Below are positions 48,801-54,800 of a stretch of 64,000 nt of DNA, one piece after another. The notes under the pieces were generated by a model. It made no database searches. It saw only the letters and a list, made by a program, of their open reading frames with translations, and was not told the origin of the DNA. Positions within the stretch are counted from its first letter, which is position 1. Every line of letters begins with the position of its first letter. Where the stretch lies: positions 27,829,501-27,893,500 of the forward strand of contig NW_024466512.1 in NCBI RefSeq assembly GCF_017591425.1. The letters run 5' to 3'. This stretch comes from Ochotona curzoniae. Taxonomy: Eukaryota; Chordata; Mammalia; Lagomorpha; Ochotonidae. The position numbers were made by a program, and so were the translations under genes.

Positions 48801-51800
48801 TTAGAAGGGAGCGGGGTCAGATGAAGCAACCAGGACTTGAACCAGCATCCATATGGGGTGCTGGCACTGCAGGTCATGGCTTAAGCCACTGCACAGTAGC
48901 TCTGGTCCCCATGGTTTAGTTTTCAGAGCCACTGCTGTAATCCTCTGACTGATTTGTCCGAAGTCTTGCCATCCCACATTTCTTCTCTTCATGAATTCTC
49001 TGTGAACTCATGATTTCCATTGTTTATGGGATAGTAAATACATACAGAGGTTATTTTTCACTATTCTCTATTTCACTTTCACACGCCACCCAAAAAGAGC
49101 CTTTCAGTTCTAGAAATGCTAAACTTCTTCTTATTTTAGGGCTTACAGGGAAGGAAGCTGCTTCCCTTTTTTCTGAAGTTCCTGGTCAGATCCTCCTTTC
49201 TTCTTCAGGGTTAATCTTAGATGCCATTTCCCAAGGAGTACATGCACATATGTGAGTGCATGATGTGAAGGGCCGGATCATCCCTGATCTGTCTCCCACC
49301 TTGAACGGCGTTAGAACTCTGCTTCATAAGGCTGCCACTGCCCCTGCGTCTTTCCTTCGTGACATATAGGATGATGACGTAAAAGCCCAAGGAGGACGGA
49401 GATTCTGCCTGCTGTGTTTACTGCTATGGCCCAGCACATGTTCAACATAACACGGAAGTTGTTTCAGGGCAAATTCAGGAACATTGGAGCTAGAAGAGCA
49501 AAGCAGGATAGAATTGAGACATCTGTTATTCTCTAGTTGGAGTGAATGTGAAAGCAGAAGCTCCAGAATACAGGTTTTTGTTTTTGTTTTGTTTTATTTT
49601 AATATTTGTGGTATAGAACAGGAAATAATAATTTTAGCAGACTTAAGGAAAATTGTGAGACTGGGAAGAAGCTCCTAGCTCCTAGCTTTGGAATGGTCCA
49701 GCTCTAGTCTTCGTGGCCATTTAGGGAGAGAAACAGAAAATGAAAGTTCTGGGCCTAGCACAGTAGCCTAGTGGCTGAAGTCCTCACCTTGAATGCACTG
49801 AGATCCCATATGGGCACTGGTTCTAATCCCGATAGTCCCACTTGCCATCCAGCTCCCTGCTTGTGGCCTGGGGAAGCAGTCAAGGATGGCCCAAGGCCAT
49901 CACAGTACCGGCTCCAAAAGTTATATTCTTAAGGGTGATTTTGAACTTGTTGCCAGGACAATCTACCTATATTCTGCCTATACCTGCCAAAGCTGAATGG
50001 TCCTCATGGTCTAGCTACTGGTCTTATCTTCTAGCTATCCATTTCATTCAGCCATGTAGTTGTCCATTCATTCACTCACTTACTTATTAACATTTTCTTT
50101 GACCATAACTTAAAACTGGGAGTAAACAAGAATATATGAGAAGAAAAAATAATTGGTAAGAATCCTGAGGAGCCCAAACGTGAGGGTAAGACTGAGGAGG
50201 AAACAAGGTCAAAAGAAGCTGAGAGGGGCCTGCACTGTGGCATGGCAGGTAAAGCCACTGCTGATGCTAAGAGCCCAAATGGGCGCTGGTTCGTGTCCCA
50301 GCTGCTCCACTTCTGATCTAGCTGCCATTTGATGTGCCTTCAAAAACAGTGGAAATGACCCAAGTACTCGGGTCCTGGGAGAACAGGATGAAACTTCTGG
50401 CTCCTTTTCCCAAAGGCCAGTTCATCTGTCAAGTTTTGATTTAGTTTAGTTAATTGAGAGGGTCCTTCTGGCATACCCAGTAGCTCACTCCTACCCATAA
50501 ACTTAATTTCCTGTTGCATATTTCAGTAGCACCTTGCCCCTTTTCTTTAGAAACACGGTATTACTCTTGGGACAATTTTTTTAAAAATTTCTGTGAGACA
50601 GTAGATGGCGTGACTTAGTTCACGGTCTCTGGTTTCCTACACAGTTTCTTCATATAGCAGGCCCTGATAGTTAGGTGACTGAATTAGGAAGTTCAGGCTT
50701 AATTTCTCAGAATGAGAAGAAACATCAGAGATGAGTCCTGGGCTTGTGATTGGAGGTTGTCCTGCAGCTTTGCTTTCACAGCGTGGTCCTCTGTCATCAC
50801 TTGGGAGCTGGCTGGTAATGCAGCCTCGGAGTCTGCAGAGCCACTAGCAGGTTCCCAGAAAGGTCTGTTTGCCCAGCGCAGTTCGGGAGAAGTGCTGCTC
50901 TGTGCGTGTGCTCACTCTGCTTTTGCTGCAACACCCCTGGGAGAAGGCATCCACCACCTCACTTGAAGTAGTCCTTTAGAGCTTTAGGTAGTTACAGTTG
51001 ACAGCAGGTTCCTGAAACCGACAGCTGCCTCTCTGGCTCTGATTATGTCCTTAGGCCCAGTGCAAAGCTGACCTCTTAGACTTCTGAGTATTTGAAAACA
51101 GGTGTCATGTTCTTGTATTTTAGAATGATAGGAAAGAATACATTTTCATGTCTCTCCCTGAGTTCTGAAGCCCTCTTTGGCCTCCAAGTAGCCATACATT
51201 TGGGCTTATTTGACCTGTCGAGGAATGTCAGAGGCCTCTTGTTTTAGGATATAATGATGTTGTCAGTTATTAAGAGCTGATTGTCACTTGTGTAGGACCT
51301 TGGAAAGGGTATTGTGATAAACGAGTATTCATGAACTTTCCAGATGTTGAATGTCTCCATAGATGTTAGAAATTGTTGCTGGTATCACAGCTAATCTGTT
51401 GCACACTAGTCTGTTGGGAAGTATTCTGGTTGTGGTTTGAACTGTTGCACTGGCCCACAAAGGGATCCGTAATTCTCACACAACAATGCTGCTTCCTTCC
51501 CAGGACACTCATCTTCAGAGAGAGAAGAATCTGTAAACAGTAAGTATCAACTGTTTCTTTACTTTATGACATTTTATAGATTCACAGTATTTACAATTTG
51601 GGTTTCTCATGATAGGAGATATTTGCAGTGCCGTAGGCCTGTGCCGTAGGCCAGCCCTGTGTGTCTGCTCAGGTATATAGTGATCCTGGTGGATTTTGGC
51701 AATTTCTGAGCCCAGATTGTACTGTTCCTAACATTTCTATTTGGATAATACTCAGCTACTGTCTCAACCTGTTTAACATGTGGATTATTAAAACCAAACT

Positions 51801-54800
51801 GATGGGGGAAAATCCATTTATATGGGTGAAAAAAATAACTTTAACTTGAATTTGCTGACTGACTACTCTGTCATCCACAGTAGCAAGTGCTTTAGTTTGT
51901 TACCTTATCTAACCTTCATAATGGGCATATAATATTCTCAATTTGTAGATGAGAAAATTAAGATTCAGAGGATTATTATTTAGGAAAAAAATATTATTGA
52001 GGGGAGGGCCTGGCCCAATGGATCAGTAGCTAAATCCTTGCCTAGTAACTGCCAGGATCCCGTATGGGTGTCGGTTTGAGTCCCCCCTGGTTCACTCCCC
52101 AAATGCCCATACATAGCCAGGAGCCATCACCTGCTTCCTCCCAGGGTATATGCTAGCAGGAAGTTGGAATTAAGGCTGGAGTTGGAATTAAGGCTGAAAC
52201 CCAGGCACATAAGGGATGTAGGTATCGCAAGCAGTGTGTCTTAGTTGCTCTTCCGAACGTCTGCTCCCAGAGGAGTATTTTAAATGAATGAACAAAACCA
52301 ATTTTAAGTATTGTGTGTATTAAGATATACAATGTGATGTTTTGCTACTTTCTTAGCAGTGTACAGTTCTATGTAATCACTGCTGTGTTCTCCCAAGAAC
52401 CAGAGAATTTAATTGTCCAGGATTAAATAGTTAATGGCATGGCTAGGATTAAAAATGTTTATCATTCCAGAACACCTTCCCTTTTTCCTGTATCATCCGT
52501 AACTGTTAATCAGTGAATAAAATTTAAGTTCCTAGGATTTGGAATAAAAGACCTGTAAGTTCTGCTTCCAACTCAGAAAGGCAGTGACTCAAGTGCTGAT
52601 CCCATTAGCTAATAATTACTGCGTGTGCGTGACAGCGAGGTTCTAAGAACATCCTTTGTGTTGTCCATTCTTCCAGTTATTTCCTTAGTTATATCTCACC
52701 TCCCTCTAGAAAGTTGCAGCAAATGATGCCCAGTGACTGTCAGTCTCAGGGATCCAGAGTATTACAGATTCTCAGGGTTGTATGGGCCCTTACGAGTCAC
52801 TTAGTACAATCCTGTGCACTGGGCTCCCTGCGGATATTTGACTTTTTTTTAGAAAGATTTATTTGTTATTCTAGACTGATAATGATTTGTAGGGAAACTG
52901 GGTTGTCTAGCTTCACAAAACTGGTATAGGGAGGCTTGCTTGTGGGCCGTGCTGTTGTAAGACACGGGAACAGGTGGTGGTAAGGCCTTTTGAAGTTAAT
53001 TGCCAGTTTTGAAAGACCTTGTGGGTTTTGTTCTGTGACATTGACAGAGGAGCAGCACACCTTTATTAGGCCTAATTTGCTTTTCTGCGCTTCCTTTATG
53101 TCATGTTTGTGTTTTGTTTATTTGTTTAATAAAGGAAAAGACATTCTTCTCAAAATAACAGATTTAGACACTGGCTTTCATTGGGTACACAACATAATTT
53201 AATCAGTGTTTGTGTGAATTATTAGAAATACAATGTCCCACCCCTCTCTCCACTTTTTTTGGTCATTCTTGTTAGAATTGGGGCCAAAACAGAGTGTCAG
53301 TTAAGCTCAAAGTGCAGGTGCACACGTTGGTTCACAGATCAAAGAGCAGCAGGTGAAAGGCGAGAGCCACTGCGACCGGTCGCCGCTGTTTGGTTTTTGT
53401 GTTGTGCATAACTAGGGGACACTCTGTACTGAGACAGGCCAAATTTCTGTCCCTTCTTTTTTAGATTAATGATTGTTAGAGGATGTCTCGCTAATGTAAT
53501 TGCTTTGTAGAACATAAGTTTATTGCCTGGTAATAACTTTTTCAATATTTTTTTGTTGCCTTAAGGTGGTTCATTTGAAACATGTCTATTTTGTTATATT
53601 TTTAAGTCAAAGCCTTTACCAATTTTTAAGGTAACGCATGATTGTTTAAAATAAATAATTTGGAAATATGTAGAAAATGAAAGTATCTCAAGCACGCATG
53701 TAATATTACTCTTCAGTTTGATTATCCCTTAAAAATGTACTACCCATAGAAATTTATATGTACACAACATAATTTGATATAAATTGAATTATACTCTGTA
53801 CTTTGTGTAACACTGTAAAAATTACATAAAACATCGGCATCTTTCCATAGCAGAACGTGTAGATATACTCGGGGTTTTTTTTTTCTGATGGTTGTATTTT
53901 TTTTTTTTTTAAATGAATCCTTGATACTAACCGGTGGGGATTTAGGTTTTGTGGCTGTTACACAGTGTACATCTTTGTATGCATGTGTGTGTACACACAG
54001 ATGTATAGTGCTTGTTTATTCTAAGTAATCAAATTTGAAAGTAACCCTGTTTGTCATGGGGTATTTAATTTAAAGTCACTTATATTGCCATATTTTCCTC
54101 AAGAAAAGTTTGTGGAATTACTCAGAACAATGTATAAGAATGACTATTCTTCTTTCAAGAACAGCCTTATTTTTATTGTAATTAGTTTTTTTAAATGCCT
54201 GAAAAACGTTCTTATAATTTAACTATCTGGCCTTAACATACCAATCCTGATATTAGTATACTCTGTACAAAAGTCTTGTGTGGTTTTTGTATGATAAAAC
54301 AGACTAAATCAAAAACAACTTTATGCAAGAGATAATTCCCTTGTAAAAGGTAATATTGAAGTTATTTAACCAAGTATAACTTAAGTTTTTGTGCGACTAA
54401 ATTGTTGGGTGTTTTGCTGAGATGCCTTGGTATCTTTTGGCCTGTTTGTCATAGCTGGGAGAGGGAATTACATTTCTAGAGAACTATCAAAGTGGAAGCT
54501 AAATCAGTTAAATCCTAGGTTAATTACTTTAGTAATTAGTTTAAAATGTTTTAAATGTAAATCCCACATTTTAAAAAATATCTTTTTAATGAACAGCAAG
54601 CTCCGATGAGGAAGAAAGTGCTTCAGAATCAGCCCATCTGTGGAAGGGGCCGCTCCCGGAGACAGATGAGAAATCCCAGTAAGTGCTGCACTGATGGGTT
54701 GCTTGGATGCTTTAGCCACAGCCATTTTTGAGGACAGTGAAAATTTAATATCATGTCTAATGCCAAAGATTAAGATGCAAGTTTATTCACAGCCATTAGT

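Larger units (their letters stand above)
46547..51503 (+). other. FRA10AC1: FRA10AC1 intron 11
   Basis: The second largest intron. It holds CSINEs at 46620, 48252, 48606, 49660, 49749 and 50222, a MIR at 47330, and a MER5-like piece near 50640. No alternative exon was recognised. Confidence 0.85.
51540..54596 (+). other. FRA10AC1: FRA10AC1 intron 12
   Basis: It contains a probable MIR split by a chimeric CSINE (51855-52485). The remainder (52500-54596) is AT-rich and mostly unique. Confidence 0.85.
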
